In this document: piece by piece, positions 25,320 through 37,898 of the stretch | Numbering within the stretch: position 1 is the first letter of the stretch | Layout of the letters: every line of letters begins with the position of its first letter | Origin: an uncultured Eubacteriales bacterium | Lineage (GTDB): Bacteria > Bacillota > Clostridia > Oscillospirales > Acutalibacteraceae | Reading direction: 5' to 3' | Length of the DNA stretch: 64,000 nucleotides | Assembly: GCA_934454655.1 (NCBI GenBank) | Contig: CAKSFK010000006.1 | Span: 1 to 64,000 of the forward strand | Program-made: the position numbers and the translations under genes | The notes under the pieces: model-generated | Databases searched by the model: none | Seen by the model: only the letters and a program-made list of their open reading frames with translations | Told to the model about the DNA's origin: nothing

Positions 25320-25664
25320 TTACTTACCGGACGTGATGTGCTGATCCGGCATACGGTCAGCATAGAGAACCGACGATTGCGCGTGAATTTGGCTCCGATC
25401 CTGCCGTCTGCCCGTCCACTTTTCAGTAATGTCTATCATTGCCAAATACAGCATTTTGAAAAGACTGTCGTCGGTCGGGAACACAGATATGGATTTTGTG
25501 ACCTTTCTCAGCTGACGGTTAAAGCCTTCTATGGCATTTGTGGTATAAATCAGTTTTCGCAATTCTGCCGGAAATTTGAAATAGGTGCTTAAATTTGCCC
25601 AATTGGACTGCCGGGACTGTGAAATCTTGGGATATTTTTTATCCCAATAAGTCAGAACTTCTGT
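25320..25664 (-). pseudogene. IS256-family transposase, C-terminal fragment
   Basis: The minus-strand frame reads EVLTYWDKKYPKISQSRQSN through YTTNAIEGFNRQLRKVTKS, ending WTGRRQDRSQIHAQSSVLYADRMPD. These are the conserved last 110 or so residues of Mutator/IS256-type transposases, including the region of the third catalytic residue's neighbourhood. There is no start codon with a ribosome site and about 70 percent of the protein is missing. The remaining frame is uninterrupted, suggesting a fairly recent loss. Confidence 0.88.
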
Positions 25665-28537
25665 AATATTCCGAATCTTATAAAACTGTAATTATCAGTC
25701 CAAGCAGGCTTTGTTTTATCGTCCGCCCAACCGTATTTATCTGTAAATGTTGACGGACCAACATTGTAAATTTCGCCCTGCGGCTTGTGGTGCGGTCCCA
25801 GAAGATTGCGGTTGCCGGAAAGCAGGGTGATTTTAACCTCATTTTTGCCGTTTTTAAGGTATTCGGTTATATCGGCAGAGTACGGCGCGAAAATCAAAAC
25901 CACGGCTTTTTCGCCGTTCACCTCTACCCTTGCGGCGGGGGCGTTCAGCCTTTTAAGCGAAAGCACATATTTTGTGTTTTCCTTTTTGTTTATGATAACA
26001 TCTTCCGTAAGCTCCATAGCGCCCGAGAAAAACCAAAATCCGCTTTCGGTTATTTTTGAAATATCTACCGTTTTCGGCATTTCTGTAAGGGTAAAGCGCC
26101 TGCCCGCAAATATCGATTTGCGCTCGCCGTAGCTTATTTCATCCTCCGCCCTTACCCCGAACGAGCCTGTTATATAAATGCTTTCAAGCTCGGTATCGTA
26201 GGTCAGCTTGTTTAATTCGCTTTCGTGTATACCCGGTGTAAATAATACACGGTATACATCCTCGCTTTGGTAAAACTCGCCCTTTAGTGTCACGGTGTTT
26301 TTACCCTGTATAACATACTCCGAAATATTGCTCTTTTTTATGGATTTATCCACATAATACTCGTCGTCATTAAACTCAAACGGCTTGCCGTTTATAAAAA
26401 ACTCGAAGCTTTCGGGTGTTTCGGCACACAGGCAAACATTATCGGTCAATGCACCGCTTTCGGCATTAAACGAAAACTCAAGCTCTATCTTACAGGGCTT
26501 TTTTAGCTCTAACAGCTTTCTTTGCAGTATTATAACAGCGGTTTCGGGCTGCCACTCTCCCCCGTCTATTCTGTACCTGCAAAAATCAAGGGTCAGTGCG
26601 TTTACTGTGTTTTCAGATACTTTAAATTTATTGTTTATGCTTATATACTCTGTTTCCCTGTTGTCTGCCTTTTCGGGTCTTACAGTTTCGGACGATATAA
26701 GCATAAAGCTTGCGTAGGGAGCAAATGTCAGTTTACCGTCAGATTCTGCCGCCTTTTCGGTTATTACATCATAAAGGTAAACATTATCTTCGTTTGTGTT
26801 TACCGTAACGGTCTGTTCTTCGTCGGAAAGATTTACAAGGTAATAAATTAAGTCCCCGTTATCCGTTATACGCTTTGTATAATGGATATTTTTGTTTTCT
26901 TTGCCGTCGGTTGTAATGTTCGCAAAGCCGTATTCCTTTTTAATGGCGTCAAGGTCTGCCTTCTTGGCTTTAAGGCGCTTTAGGCGCTCATCCTTTACCC
27001 CGTTTACAAGGCTCGGCATTTCGCCTATAAAGTACAGCTTACCGCCGTTTTGTGAAAATTCGGTGAGCAGCTTTAACGTGCTTTCCGTTAAAGAGAGCAT
27101 ATACGGCATTATTACCGTGCTGTATTCGCATTTTCCTATGACAAGCTTATTATTTTTTACACTGCCGAAATGCTCCGTAATGCTTTCATCACCATAATGG
27201 TAAAGCATATGATTACCGCTCAGCTCATTTGTAATATTCTCAAAACGGCTTTGCAGTTCGTTTATTTCCTTTTCATTTTTCGGGTTATGCTTTATATATG
27301 CGGTCTGCATGGGTTCAATAAGCAGTATCGGTGCTTCTTCTAAGCCTGTATCAAGCAATGTGCCTGTTTTGCAGATAAACTCCGCAAACGGCTTATATGC
27401 CTCTTTAAACCACGGCAGCTGATAAAATACCGACGCGGGGTAATCCCTTTTTCTTTCTCCCCTTAAGGAATATCCCTCAAGGTGGGGGCAAAGCGAGGTT
27501 ACGCCGTTTACCATCTGCCACTGCATTATCCATTTAAGCTCATTAAGCGAAACATCCCAACCGCAGAGCGCAAAGGATTCGGTAAGCGTTTTCCTGCCGA
27601 GCTGTCTTGCGACGCTCCCTAACTGTTTAGGTATAAAGGGTGTGCTTATTTTTCTGCCGAGCCAGTCTATACCCGGTTCGTGAAAATACTCATAGCACGC
27701 CATTACGCCGCCCGTGGCGCCGAGCTGTGAGCCAAAGGTATCCTCCGCCATCATATGCCCCGTAAGACGGCAGTTATGCTCTGTGCACCAGTCGTACATC
27801 TGCTTGATAAACGAGGTTCTGAACTGTCTTGCCGCCATACTGTAAAAATCCGAACGGAATTTCTCCGCGCCGTCAAAATCAAAGTATAAAAACGGAAGAT
27901 TATCAGTAATGGAATATCCGTATTTCTTTAAAAACAGTTCGGGAAAAAGAGTTGACCACGGCGTTGCGCCGTTGCCGTATTGCGGCTCGTCGGTAAAAAA
28001 GCCTTTTAAAGAGCTGCCGAATCTATTGCCGAAACGCTCATAATATTTTTCGTGCGTTTCGTTTATAAAGCACTTAATTGCAGCCGGATTAAACGTATCT
28101 ATGTAGTACGGGTTTACAATGTAATACACCGCAAAGCAGCCGTCCTCTCCCGAGCTTATTTTTTCAAAGCCGTTTTCGTTCACCCTGTAAAGACCGATCA
28201 GATTTTCGGGCAGCATATCGCCTTTATTAAGAATTGCTGTTTCAAGCTTTTTCTGCTGAAAATCCACGCTCTTTTTCGGAACGATACCATTTGCAAAACC
28301 ACTCGGCCAACCGTTTTCGTCATACGCCCAGGCTTCCATATCAAGCTCGTCGGCTTTATCCATACAGGTTTTTATACAGTCGAACCAGTCTTCCCCCATA
28401 TATTCGGTCTTAAGTCCGCCACGAGCGTGCATAAAAAAGCCTTCTATCCCGCTTTCCTTCATCAGCTCTATCTGCCTTACCAGCTCTTCCTTTCGGAGCT
28501 TATCGTTCCAGCTCCAAAAGGGGTTGATTTTATTCAT
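25652..28537 (-). CDS. GH106-like glycoside hydrolase (alpha-L-rhamnosidase type)
   Basis: A 961-residue cytoplasmic enzyme (no signal peptide). The N terminus NPFWSWNDKLRKEELVRQIE, GFFMHARGGL and WAYDENGWPSG is typical of the GH106-related family whose characterised members remove terminal alpha-L-rhamnose. The central (beta/alpha)8 part is followed by beta-sandwich domains (about 640-960) resembling GH2 jelly rolls. Last gene of the glycan array, 13 bases after the SGNH gene. The final residues (LQKF and the stop) overlap the truncated IS256 sequence, so the C terminus may have been altered by the insertion/deletion. The substrate is inferred from family only. Confidence 0.82.
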   Translation of the reverse strand: MNKINPFWSWNDKLRKEELVRQIELMKESGIEGFFMHARGGLKTEYMGEDWFDCIKTCMDKADELDMEAWAYDENGWPSGFANGIVPKKSVDFQQKKLETAILNKGDMLPENLIGLYRVNENGFEKISSGEDGCFAVYYIVNPYYIDTFNPAAIKCFINETHEKYYERFGNRFGSSLKGFFTDEPQYGNGATPWSTLFPELFLKKYGYSITDNLPFLYFDFDGAEKFRSDFYSMAARQFRTSFIKQMYDWCTEHNCRLTGHMMAEDTFGSQLGATGGVMACYEYFHEPGIDWLGRKISTPFIPKQLGSVARQLGRKTLTESFALCGWDVSLNELKWIMQWQMVNGVTSLCPHLEGYSLRGERKRDYPASVFYQLPWFKEAYKPFAEFICKTGTLLDTGLEEAPILLIEPMQTAYIKHNPKNEKEINELQSRFENITNELSGNHMLYHYGDESITEHFGSVKNNKLVIGKCEYSTVIMPYMLSLTESTLKLLTEFSQNGGKLYFIGEMPSLVNGVKDERLKRLKAKKADLDAIKKEYGFANITTDGKENKNIHYTKRITDNGDLIYYLVNLSDEEQTVTVNTNEDNVYLYDVITEKAAESDGKLTFAPYASFMLISSETVRPEKADNRETEYISINNKFKVSENTVNALTLDFCRYRIDGGEWQPETAVIILQRKLLELKKPCKIELEFSFNAESGALTDNVCLCAETPESFEFFINGKPFEFNDDEYYVDKSIKKSNISEYVIQGKNTVTLKGEFYQSEDVYRVLFTPGIHESELNKLTYDTELESIYITGSFGVRAEDEISYGERKSIFAGRRFTLTEMPKTVDISKITESGFWFFSGAMELTEDVIINKKENTKYVLSLKRLNAPAARVEVNGEKAVVLIFAPYSADITEYLKNGKNEVKITLLSGNRNLLGPHHKPQGEIYNVGPSTFTDKYGWADDKTKPAWTDNYSFIRFGILQKF

Positions 28538-28550
28538 ATATACTCACCGT

Positions 28551-29174
28551 TCAAATCAAATCACTGTTTTTCAAACATAATGCGATATATTCAGCAAGCC
28601 TTCTGTATCCCGTTTCACTGAAATGCAATCCGTCATTCGGTTGCATAATATATTCGCTTTCGGCAGTAAAATACGGGCAATTTGCCGCATCAATAAGTTT
28701 AAGACCGCTTTTGTCGGCAAAGTTCCTCACAAATAATACAGCTTTTTTCACCTGTTCGGCATAACCGTAATTAGAACATTCGGGATTTTCGGTAACATGC
28801 GGCGGTGTGCATAATACTATTCGTGCTTTAGGTGCGTCGTTTCTACACTTGTCAACTATGTATTTATAATCACGGTTTCCCTGTGTGTCATTTTCAGGGT
28901 CAAGACCTCCGTTTGTTCCGAGCATAATTATGATAATGTCTGAACCCTTAACAGTAACACTTCCGGTGTCATAATACTTCTTATAGCTTGATGATGTGAA
29001 ACCGCATTTGCCAAAATTGCGTACAGTAGCATCAATAAATTTTGATAAAAAATAAGGGTAATTTTCATTGTGAACATTTGCAATGCCACTTTTGCCCTTT
29101 ACTCCGTAATCCCCCTCGGTAAGGCTATCTCCAAGACAGGAAATTATTATGTTTTCTTTTTTAAAATTATTCAT
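28551..29174 (-). CDS. SGNH/GDSL hydrolase, intracellular
   Basis: Predicted small carbohydrate esterase of 207 residues. Block I CLGDSLTEGDYG carries the nucleophile Ser, block III is MLGTNGG, and block V DGLHFSETG supplies Asp and His. There is no signal peptide, so it would deacylate sugars after import. Its ATG overlaps the SIS gene stop by one base (TAATG), showing translational coupling within the glycan operon. The acyl group and substrate are unknown. Confidence 0.85.
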   Translation of the reverse strand: MNNFKKENIIISCLGDSLTEGDYGVKGKSGIANVHNENYPYFLSKFIDATVRNFGKCGFTSSSYKKYYDTGSVTVKGSDIIIIMLGTNGGLDPENDTQGNRDYKYIVDKCRNDAPKARIVLCTPPHVTENPECSNYGYAEQVKKAVLFVRNFADKSGLKLIDAANCPYFTAESEYIMQPNDGLHFSETGYRRLAEYIALCLKNSDLI

Positions 29175-29797
29175 TATTCAAATATAGCCCTTTCCACCCT
29201 TGCGCAAAGGTAATGGTATACGGGCAGGTGCAGCACCTGCACCTTAAATGTCTCGGTTTCGGGCACGCATACGCATATATCGCATACACTTTTAAGTTTT
29301 CCGCCCGTTTTACCCGTAAGCCCTATTGTTTTAAGCCCCAATGCCTTAGCGGTAAGCGCCGCCGCAACTACATTTTTTGAGTTGCCCGAGGTGCTTATGC
29401 AGAGTAATATATCATCCTTTTTGCCAAGCCCCATTAAGCCCTGTGCGAAAACAAGCTCCGGTTCAACGTCGTTGCAAAACGCGGTGTTAAGCGCCGTAAA
29501 TGAGGGCAGAGCTATTGCAGGCACCGCCCTTTGCAAAAGTGAAAGATATTTATCGTTTATTTCGGGGCAGTTTGCTTTCATTTTCGCTTTTTGTTCTTCG
29601 CTTAGCGGTCTTTTGCTTAAAAAGCCCTTCATAAGCTCGCCTACTATATGCTCGCAGTCGGCACAGCTGCCGCCGTTACCGCATATAAGTAGCTTATTTC
29701 CGTTTTTAAAGGCTGTTATAAGCGCATTTTCGGCTTTTGCAATATCATCCCTTGTTTTTTCAAGGCAAGGGTATCTTTTTAACAATTCGTTTAACAT
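29174..29797 (-). CDS. SIS-domain phosphosugar isomerase (GmhA-like)
   Basis: A 207-residue single SIS domain with LLICGNGGSCADCEHIVGEL (phosphate-binding GNGGS) and LCISTSGNSKNVV (second binding loop), closest to sedoheptulose-7-phosphate isomerase in layout. It presumably interconverts the phosphosugar made by the neighbouring ROK kinase. The usual GmhA partners for heptose synthesis are absent, so a catabolic role is more likely. It sits 11 bases after the ROK gene. Confidence 0.8.
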   Translation of the reverse strand: MLNELLKRYPCLEKTRDDIAKAENALITAFKNGNKLLICGNGGSCADCEHIVGELMKGFLSKRPLSEEQKAKMKANCPEINDKYLSLLQRAVPAIALPSFTALNTAFCNDVEPELVFAQGLMGLGKKDDILLCISTSGNSKNVVAAALTAKALGLKTIGLTGKTGGKLKSVCDICVCVPETETFKVQVLHLPVYHYLCARVERAIFE

Positions 29798-29807
29798 ATT
29801 TTATCAC

Positions 29808-30755
29808 CTATAATAATGCTGCGGATACCGCGGCGTAATCGCCTATTCTCTCGCCTAAGGTGGCAGGTACTGTTTTACAGCACTTAAGAGACTGCGGCAG
29901 CGCCTCTTTGTTTATTACCCTTTCCATACCCTCGCGCAGCAGGTCTTCGGAGCGTGCGAATATACTGCCTATAACTATTCTTTCGGGGTTTAGTATATCT
30001 ATAAGCACAGAAAGTCCCTTTCCTAACTGCTCGCCGCATATGCGGTATACCTCTTTTGCGGTTTCGTCGCCTTTATCTGCAGCGTCAGCAACCGTTTTCG
30101 CCGTAACATCCGCCGCGGTCATACCCTTTTTAAAATACAGCGGATATACGCCCGTCTGCGCTTTTTCGAGCGCCTTTATGTAGCCTAGCTGAGCCAAACC
30201 GCCGCCGCTGCAAAACCCCTCAAACGAGCCTGCTTTTCCGTAGCCGACAGGACCGAAGCTTTCAAGACGTATATGCCCTATTTCGCCTGCGTTGCCGTTT
30301 GTTCCCGAATACAGCTTACCGTTTAATATCAGCCCTGCGCCGAGCCCCGTGCCGAAAGTAAGAAAAATCATATTTTGTGTTCCCTTACCCGCTCCGAACT
30401 TCCATTCCGCGGCGGCGCAGGCGTCCGCGTCGTTCATAAGTTTTGCGGACACTTTGTAATGCTTTTCCAAAATATCAGTGATTTTTACATTATCCCAACC
30501 CGGCAGGTTTGGCGGACCTTCAATAGTACCCGTAACGGAATTAAGCGGTCCGCCGCAGGATATTCCTATTTTTTCTGCCCTTTCACCGCCTAACATTTCG
30601 TCGGCAAGTGAAATAAGGCTTTCAATCATTTGCTCGGGCGGAATATCCAGCCGTGTGGGTATTTTCCTTTTATCAAGCAGTTCTATGTTTTCACCGTCTG
30701 CTTTTGCCTTTATTACCGCGCACTTTGTGCCGCCTATATCAAAACCTAAGATCAA
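29808..30755 (-). CDS. ROK family sugar kinase
   Basis: ATP-dependent hexose or amino-hexose kinase, 315 residues. It shows the N-terminal phosphate loop FDIGGTKCAVI, the sugar-binding GGPLNSVTGTIEGPPNLPGW segment and the catalytic NDADACAAAEW. There is no N-terminal helix-turn-helix, so it is an enzyme rather than a NagC-type repressor. The usual ROK zinc site CxCGxxGC is replaced here by FGPVGYGKAGSFE, so zinc binding is lost; this subgroup feature may reflect a different substrate. Starts at TTG 30755 with AAGGAAG upstream. Confidence 0.87.
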   Translation of the reverse strand: MILGFDIGGTKCAVIKAKADGENIELLDKRKIPTRLDIPPEQMIESLISLADEMLGGERAEKIGISCGGPLNSVTGTIEGPPNLPGWDNVKITDILEKHYKVSAKLMNDADACAAAEWKFGAGKGTQNMIFLTFGTGLGAGLILNGKLYSGTNGNAGEIGHIRLESFGPVGYGKAGSFEGFCSGGGLAQLGYIKALEKAQTGVYPLYFKKGMTAADVTAKTVADAADKGDETAKEVYRICGEQLGKGLSVLIDILNPERIVIGSIFARSEDLLREGMERVINKEALPQSLKCCKTVPATLGERIGDYAAVSAALL

Positions 30756-30776
30756 TTCAAATCTTCCTTAAAAAAA

Positions 30777-32936
30777 TTATTGAGGCAAATCATTCCCTAT
30801 CAGATAAGCAACATAGGAGGCAAATCCATGGTTGCAGCTTGCATTATCGGAAATTTTTTCCCAAAGTGTACCGGTTCGGTCTGCCATATATCCGAAATAT
30901 CCGATTGATTCCTCAAGAAGCTGTTTCTTAAGTCCGTACCGTGACAGAATTTCCAATCTGAGATAATTGCCGACAAAAGCATCGGCAGGGTAAATATTTT
31001 CGTTTTTCTTTCCCGGTCCGAATTGCGTGATAATCATATCCCAAAGCTCGGGATATTCTTCAGGTGTTGCAATATCAAAGAAAAAGGCGTAATACTGACA
31101 GGTTTCGGTTATTTTGTTCACTTTTTCAAGTTTGCCCGCAACCGTATAATCCTTTTTTTGCGGCGTCATACGCGTAGGATATCTGCGCTGAATTTCCTTG
31201 TGTGCGGCACGCTTTTCACTGTCAACAAAAAATTTCCCGTTAAACGAGCGCTCACGGATGATCGCCTTTAACGCCTCTGCTTTTTCGGATAATTTTTTAT
31301 CCTCATAAAGCTCGCCCACCGTTTTAAGAGCATAGCAATACAGCATATTTGTAGGATAATTAACATCTTGAATAAATGTATTTGCCGCCGACCATTCAAG
31401 GAACATCCAACCCTCAAGATTTTCAAGCAATCCATATTCGTTTTCAAAATTTTCAAAGTAGTTTATTATACCGTAAACTCTCGACTTAAATGCCTTGACT
31501 AAGCTTGGGTCCTTAGTTCTTTTATAATAATCGCCTAACTCGGCAATAAGCCACATAGCCCAATTAGGTATAAATGAGCCGTTTCCGTGGTCTGCCGGAT
31601 AGCACATGGGAACCATACCGTTCGGTATATATTCAAAAGTTTCATTAAGAATATAGTTTTCAAGAAAATTATATTCTATAAGATTTTTACCGGTAAGATA
31701 TTTTTCGGTTCTGGCTGTAAAGAACGAATCGCATAACCATCCCGCTCTTTCCCTACCCGGACAGTCCATAAAAATATCAACGGCATTTTCACGGAAGGTA
31801 GTTACCGCCGCCTGATAAACCTTTTTCAAATCAGCGTCATCGATTTTAAAATTATTGATAATCTCTACGGGACACTCTACGGTTTTCAGACCTATTTCAT
31901 CAAGAGAAACGCTGCCGGAAACGCAAAATATTTTCATATATTTAAAGGAATATATATTTGAGGATAAAAAGCTGTATGTACCCTTTTGAGCCTTAATACG
32001 AATGGCATTTACGCAATCGCCGTTTGGATCTATATCTCCGCCTATAAGCTTTTCATCAAAACGGATATAGAAAAGGGATTCCTCCGAGCAGGTAAATTTC
32101 AGCTCCACCAATCCGGACTCAACCTTTTCCCACTCCATACTTATATATTTGTTGCTTTTTAAAGTATTACCGTATTCGGACAGTTGGAGCGGTTTGAACA
32201 CATAATTCTGCAGTTCATCGGATAAATGTATTTCTTCCTCTTCATATTTGTATCCCTTAAGTATTGGAAAATCAAAAGAAATCGCAGTCTGCGCTCTGTC
32301 ATGGTGATACGATTCCGGGATACTTACCTCAACATTACCGAAAGCAATATTGCGCGTAGGCTTTTTATCGCAGAATTTCAAATTCGGAATACGCCTCGGT
32401 AAGAGTGATACCTCTTGGCACACTGAAACAGTTTCGGTACCTTTCCCGTTTTGTCGCCAATCGGAAAAGCTTTCACCCAAATTATAGCACTCAACAAAGC
32501 ACCTTTGAAAGCTGTGACGCTGAACGCGCTGAATGCGACTTTCCAACCAAAAAGCGTTTATACTGTCAATTCCGGTGCTGAACACGGCGTCACCGTCTAC
32601 CGTAATTTCGGCTTGTAAAAACGCAGGCTGATCCAAAAATTCAAAGCTGTTGATATTATAGCCGCAAACCTCAAAGGCAACCGAATTTTTACCGTACTTC
32701 AAGAATGATGTAATATCGTACCCGTCAACCCTGTAAAAGCCGTGCGCCGCTCTTGCGGGACCGTAAGAATAAAATTTGCCGTTTATAAAAATATGATAGA
32801 AGCTGTTTCCGGTAATATTTAAACTGCACTCTCCGCCCAAATAATCAAAATCGGCACGGTATCCGCAGGTTATATTCATTTCATTTTTAAAACGCTCGAC
32901 ACAAACAGGTAAAGCTTTTTTAAAAAATCGGCTCAT
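30777..32936 (-). CDS. GH78-like (alpha-L-rhamnosidase-type) six-hairpin glycosidase
   Basis: A 719-residue protein without a signal peptide. The N-terminal half is beta-sandwich; a jelly-roll segment has INGKFYSYGPARAAHGFYRVDGYDIT, as in GH78 N-domains. The (alpha/alpha)6 catalytic region begins near 370 with MDCPGRERAGWLCD, corresponding to the DCPxRDERxGWxGD signature of GH78, and ends with TLWEKISDNASCNHGFASY. The signature is altered (GRERAG instead of QRDERLG), so specificity may differ from true rhamnosidases. It starts two bases after the GH2 stop. Confidence 0.78.
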   Translation of the reverse strand: MSRFFKKALPVCVERFKNEMNITCGYRADFDYLGGECSLNITGNSFYHIFINGKFYSYGPARAAHGFYRVDGYDITSFLKYGKNSVAFEVCGYNINSFEFLDQPAFLQAEITVDGDAVFSTGIDSINAFWLESRIQRVQRHSFQRCFVECYNLGESFSDWRQNGKGTETVSVCQEVSLLPRRIPNLKFCDKKPTRNIAFGNVEVSIPESYHHDRAQTAISFDFPILKGYKYEEEEIHLSDELQNYVFKPLQLSEYGNTLKSNKYISMEWEKVESGLVELKFTCSEESLFYIRFDEKLIGGDIDPNGDCVNAIRIKAQKGTYSFLSSNIYSFKYMKIFCVSGSVSLDEIGLKTVECPVEIINNFKIDDADLKKVYQAAVTTFRENAVDIFMDCPGRERAGWLCDSFFTARTEKYLTGKNLIEYNFLENYILNETFEYIPNGMVPMCYPADHGNGSFIPNWAMWLIAELGDYYKRTKDPSLVKAFKSRVYGIINYFENFENEYGLLENLEGWMFLEWSAANTFIQDVNYPTNMLYCYALKTVGELYEDKKLSEKAEALKAIIRERSFNGKFFVDSEKRAAHKEIQRRYPTRMTPQKKDYTVAGKLEKVNKITETCQYYAFFFDIATPEEYPELWDMIITQFGPGKKNENIYPADAFVGNYLRLEILSRYGLKKQLLEESIGYFGYMADRTGTLWEKISDNASCNHGFASYVAYLIGNDLPQ

Positions 32937-32938
32937 TA

Positions 32939-36004
<3,066 letters not shown>

Positions 36005-36009
36005 TCAAG

Positions 36010-37887
36010 TCATTCTTCGGTTGTATACACGGCAACGGAATATGCCGGTAAAATATCGTTCAATTTATCTGTCACACTAAAATCTTTGTCTGCAGTTTTT
36101 ACGACAGCGCTTTCTTCGGGAGCAACATCTTCCGGGTTGCAAAGATGGCGGTGAAGCAACAGTTTTGTTGCCTTTTTAAAGCTTATCTCAATTTCCGCCT
36201 CATCCTTACCGGAATTTACAACAAGCAGAGTAACAGTACCGTTCGGTTGAACCGTACCTGTCATATGCAGTCTTGTTGTTCCCTTTCCGGCAAACACACG
36301 TGTCCCCTCTCCGCCCATATATTTCATAACGGGGGCAAACATATAATAAGCCGGATACGGCTTTAAGCTGCGGTTTAAATTAGGCATCAATCCGCAACGA
36401 TGATCACCGTCAACAAACGAGTCTGAATTCGTTGTGTGATTGTTTGGCCATATCTGATCAAACAGCGTCCATATAAGTGAACACTGAACGCCTGCATTTA
36501 GCATTGCGACCTGAGAATTGGCAAGATTCGTTCCGTGTATGGGATTATTGTAACGTTCGTCATAATTCACATTGTACTCATCGAACCAATAACCCTTATC
36601 AGACGGAACACAGTCAACCGAGTTTTTAGCCCACGAATACCATACATCGTAATCGTCATATTCGGGTCCGCCGTGTCCCTCCCTGAAAATTTGCCACGGG
36701 GAATCTTCGGTAAATTCAAAACTGCCATCGGCAATCAGATTTTCGTGCTTTCCGTTTTCATACACTTCAACATCATCGTAATACACGTTAATCTTATCCT
36801 TAATATCGTTGAAAACGCCGATATATCCGCTCTCATTTTCACCGGAATTGAATTTTATCTTATAACAATGCCAATCGCCGTCGTCAATAAGTTCTTCCGC
36901 CGGGAAATGGTAAACACTGTTTTCACAAAGCAACGTTGTAGGCTGACCGCCCGCCTCTATCCAGCCGTTATGAGTGCTGAAAGCACCTAAAAACATTCCG
37001 CCTTTTAATTCTTTCCTTTCGGTATTTTTTATTTTTGCATATACCGAAACAGTATAATCTGTGTGCGGCTTAAGATTGATTTTCTGCTGAACCTTATAGC
37101 CTGCCGTTGAAAACATAACCGACATTTTTCCGCTTCTCACCTGCGAATAATCATCCGGCACAAAAGAATAAAGCAAATACCAATGATTTGAGAATATATC
37201 TATATACTCACTTGCATTCTCCACAGCCCATTTTAACATAGGACCTTTTGAATTTGCCTCGTTAGGTCCTACAAGCTTAACAAGATCCCTGAGATTTTCG
37301 GATTTAAGCTTATTATGCACCGCACTAACGCAATCAAGCCACGCCTCACGGTTATTTCTGCCGTCCGCAAAAGACCCCATATTAGGCTCTGTAAACATAA
37401 CAAAGTATTTCACATTGTCAAACCCGCGTTTAACTATAATTTCCCTTGCGGTAGCGCACGCCCAATCTGCAAAGTTTTCAACCGATTTCTCCCAGTTGTT
37501 TTCAACCTTGAAAGGCGCCTTTCCGTAATGTGCCGTGGAATCGGTCGATTTTCCGTAAACATCGTTTGTAAGCCACCACCCGATATTAAGCGCAACATCA
37601 ATATTTCTGTTTCTTGCCTCCGCAAGCCAACGGTAAAGGCATTTCATCCTATCGTTATCCCAATTCCAGCTTCCGTCGTTTTCATACGCGTACCAGCTGT
37701 AAAAGGTCCTCGCTATATGCAAATTAAGCTTTTGCGCACGGTCAAGCTCCAATAACGCCTTTTCCTCGTTATACTGCCTTCCGGCATTATCCGGAACAAA
37801 TCCGTAAGCATGGTATACCGCGTTAACTCCGAGAAAATTCTCCTGAACCGGTATGTCATTTTCCCAAATCAATTTGCCTGTGTTCAT
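36010..37887 (-). CDS. Clan GH-A-like glycosidase with inserted beta-sandwich, cytoplasmic
   Basis: A 625-residue protein without a signal peptide. A TIM-barrel start (FLGVNAVYHAYGFVPDNAG) leads to the candidate acid/base in FTEPN (about 167) and candidate nucleophile in WFDEYNVNY (about 437). Between these strands sits an insertion (about 246-386) that looks like a carbohydrate-binding beta-sandwich (YTVSVYAKIKN, INVYYDDVEVYE). The C-terminal 100 residues form a small beta-domain ending LPAYSVAVYTTEE. It is clearly paralogous to the lipoprotein and dockerin glycosidases nearby. I could not assign a CAZy family; GH39, GH5 and GH30 relatives share these features. Confidence 0.75.
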   Translation of the reverse strand: MNTGKLIWENDIPVQENFLGVNAVYHAYGFVPDNAGRQYNEEKALLELDRAQKLNLHIARTFYSWYAYENDGSWNWDNDRMKCLYRWLAEARNRNIDVALNIGWWLTNDVYGKSTDSTAHYGKAPFKVENNWEKSVENFADWACATAREIIVKRGFDNVKYFVMFTEPNMGSFADGRNNREAWLDCVSAVHNKLKSENLRDLVKLVGPNEANSKGPMLKWAVENASEYIDIFSNHWYLLYSFVPDDYSQVRSGKMSVMFSTAGYKVQQKINLKPHTDYTVSVYAKIKNTERKELKGGMFLGAFSTHNGWIEAGGQPTTLLCENSVYHFPAEELIDDGDWHCYKIKFNSGENESGYIGVFNDIKDKINVYYDDVEVYENGKHENLIADGSFEFTEDSPWQIFREGHGGPEYDDYDVWYSWAKNSVDCVPSDKGYWFDEYNVNYDERYNNPIHGTNLANSQVAMLNAGVQCSLIWTLFDQIWPNNHTTNSDSFVDGDHRCGLMPNLNRSLKPYPAYYMFAPVMKYMGGEGTRVFAGKGTTRLHMTGTVQPNGTVTLLVVNSGKDEAEIEISFKKATKLLLHRHLCNPEDVAPEESAVVKTADKDFSVTDKLNDILPAYSVAVYTTEE

Positions 37888-37898
37888 AATAGCTCCTT

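Larger units (their letters stand above)
25166..25664 (-). mobile_element. 5'-truncated IS256-family insertion sequence
   Basis: The end downstream of the transposase is recognisable as the terminal inverted repeat GGGCTCTATCCCAAATTTTG (from 25166), running on to TGTAAA at 25191. The transposase remnant follows (25320-25664, minus). The opposite end and the first two-thirds of the transposase are gone; the sequence passes directly into the 3' end of the GH106-like gene. No inverted copy of the repeat was seen to the right, and the target duplication is therefore lost. Confidence 0.75.

Noticed and set aside
29808..30755. ROK protein as the locus repressor
   Set aside because: It lacks the N-terminal helix-turn-helix of NagC/XylR-type regulators and starts directly with the kinase phosphate loop.
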